Positions 63,001-64,000 of a stretch of 64,000 bases of DNA are shown in pieces. Positions within the stretch are counted from its first letter, which is position 1. Every line of letters starts with the position of its first letter. This stretch comes from Hyphomonas jannaschiana VP2 (GTDB lineage: Bacteria; Pseudomonadota; Alphaproteobacteria; Caulobacterales; Hyphomonadaceae). Location of the stretch: assembly GCF_000685215.1 (NCBI RefSeq), contig NZ_ARYJ01000003.1:62001-126000 (forward strand), in the 5' to 3' direction. The notes beneath the pieces were generated by a model that did no database searches, had not been told where the DNA came from, and saw nothing but the letters and a program-made list of their open reading frames with translations. A program made the position numbers and the translations under genes.

Positions 63001-64000
63001 CTAGAGGTCCAGCGCCATCTGGCCGCCCGGCTGGACCGGTGGGGCAAACAGGTCCGTGCGCAGGGGTGGGCGTGTGTTTTTGAGCCCGAACCGTTTTGCC
63101 GCGCGGGCAAAACGCTGCGCGATCAGCTCCGCCACCGGGCCGCGTCCGCGCATGCGCTCGTGCCAGTTGGCATCATAATCCTTGCCGCCGCGCATGTCGC
63201 GCATCGTGTTGATAACCTTCGCCGCCCGGTCCGGTACATGCTGGACCAGCCATTCATGAAACAGGTCCTTGATCTCATATGGCAGGCGCAGCAGCACATA
63301 GCCCGCACCGGTTGCGCCATGTGCGGCGGCGGCTTCCAGCAGGGCCTCAATTTCATGGTCGTTCAGGGCCGGGATGATCGGCGCGGTCATCACGGTCACC
63401 GGGATGCCGGCCTCGCTGAGGGCGCGCACGGTTTCCAGCCGCCGTTGCGGGGTGGCGGCGCGCGGCTCCATCTTGCGGCTGAGCGTGCGGTCCAGCGTCG
63501 TGATCGAAACGCCTGTCCGCACAAGGCCCTTCATGGCCATCGGGGCCAGCAGGTCTATATCGCGCTGGATCAGGGCGGATTTCGTCAACAGCGTTACGGG
63601 ATGGTTGTGTGCCGCCAGCACTTCGAGGATCCGCCGCGTTGCCTGCTGGGTCCGCTCCACCGGCTGAAAGGCATCGGTATTGATGCCGAGGGCGACAGGC
63701 CGGCAGACATAGCGCGGCCGTGACAGTGTCTGCTCCAGAAGTTCCACGGCATTCGACTTGTAGAAAAGCCGGCTTTCGAAATCGAGCCCGGCAGAAAGCC
63801 CCTGATACGAATGCGTCGGCCGGGCAAAACAATAGATGCAGCCATGCTCGCACCCGCGATACGGGTTGATGGAGCGGTCGAAAGAGATGTCCGGTGAGCG
63901 GTTGAAGGTGATGATTGTCCGCGCCGTTTCCGGCATCAGCAGCGTCTCGATCCGCACAGCGTCCTGCTCGATCGTGTCCCAGCCATCATCGAAGGCGAAG
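63001..64000 (-). CDS. PA0069-family radical SAM protein, N-terminus beyond window
   Basis: The frame is open to the right edge; at 63999 it already reads FAFDDGWDTIEQ, so the true start lies beyond and the GTG near 63957 is internal. The radical SAM motif is NPYRGCEHGCIYCFARPTHS (CxxxCxxC), followed by LGINTDAFQPVERTQQATR, LLTKSALIQRDIDLLA and VRTGVSITTLDRTLSRKMEP. This matches the PA0069/SplB-like family, which is predicted to act on DNA or tRNA but has no proven substrate. About 333 residues are visible. It converges with DUF779, three bases apart. Confidence 0.93.
   Translation of the reverse strand, partial: FAFDDGWDTIEQDAVRIETLLMPETARTIITFNRSPDISFDRSINPYRGCEHGCIYCFARPTHSYQGLSAGLDFESRLFYKSNAVELLEQTLSRPRYVCRPVALGINTDAFQPVERTQQATRRILEVLAAHNHPVTLLTKSALIQRDIDLLAPMAMKGLVRTGVSITTLDRTLSRKMEPRAATPQRRLETVRALSEAGIPVTVMTAPIIPALNDHEIEALLEAAAAHGATGAGYVLLRLPYEIKDLFHEWLVQHVPDRAAKVINTMRDMRGGKDYDANWHERMRGRGPVAELIAQRFARAAKRFGLKNTRPPLRTDLFAPPVQPGGQMALDL

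Overview
The window is a gene-dense, GC-rich (low-to-mid 60s percent by eye) chromosomal segment of an alphaproteobacterium, most likely a Hyphomonadaceae or Caulobacter-like marine genus. Pointers are a CcrM-type GANTC methyltransferase, separate ATP synthase subunits b and b', a DciA-like DUF721 protein beside mutY, smc and DsbA proteins, the order murA - DUF2948 - hisD - UPF0262, a large TonB-dependent receptor, and a holin of the gene-transfer-agent 3TM family. This placement is inferred from gene content; no marker gene was compared. No prophage, transposase, CRISPR array or rRNA was seen. One tRNA gene (Thr, GGT) is present.

Layout. 1-5.9 kb: end of an amidase, a GFA-fold protein, a small metallopeptidase and YbjQ, then a two-subunit methylmalonyl-CoA mutase whose genes are separated by a small, overlapping, lower-GC unknown ORF. 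6-10.4 kb: a small protein behind a Fur-like box, a CMD-family protein overlapping an SDR, a CorC-like CBS protein and a nitronate-monooxygenase-like enzyme. 10.5-11.5 kb: an M15 peptidase plus GTA-type holin, a two-gene lysis cassette. 11.5-22.2 kb: glycerol kinase, then a probable peptide-scavenging block (S9 peptidase, TonB-dependent receptor, M3 lipoprotein peptidase, DAACS symporter). 22.3-27.6 kb: tRNA-Thr, a tiny ORF coupled to a cytochrome P450, murA, DUF2948, hisD, UPF0262. 27.7-34.5 kb: an accessory block with a 1593-residue RTX protein, a winged-helix/TPR regulator and a divergent tautomerase. It lies between UPF0262 and infA-maf, which are close neighbours in many alphaproteobacteria.

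35.5-45.8 kb: an exported amidohydrolase, unknowns, a REP-like palindrome, a GNAT enzyme, an ECF sigma factor flanked by two membrane proteins, a lone PapD-like chaperone, a tyrosine phosphatase, small membrane and lipoproteins, PmbA, and an inositol-monophosphatase-like enzyme read in frame into a DUF4170 domain. 45.8-56.1 kb: a lipid-flippase-like ABC transporter, the F0 ATP synthase operon (atpI-B-E-b'-b), then smc, two DsbA-like proteins and the DciA-like gene. 56.1-64 kb: mutY, a LysE exporter, ccrM with an elaborate upstream region, a TRIC-type channel, a GAF/Fis-type regulator next to an aldehyde dehydrogenase and DUF779, and a radical SAM protein running off the right edge.

The items most worth follow-up are the ORF embedded between the mutase subunits, the ccrM upstream region (CtrA-like dyad, four GANTC sites, three 12-bp-phased DnaA-like 9-mers), the direct repeats between the winged-helix regulator and the tautomerase, the perfect inverted repeat between the GAF regulator and the aldehyde dehydrogenase, the isolated GTA-type lysis pair, and the duplicated architecture of the RTX protein. 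All intergenic stretches are under about 300 bp.
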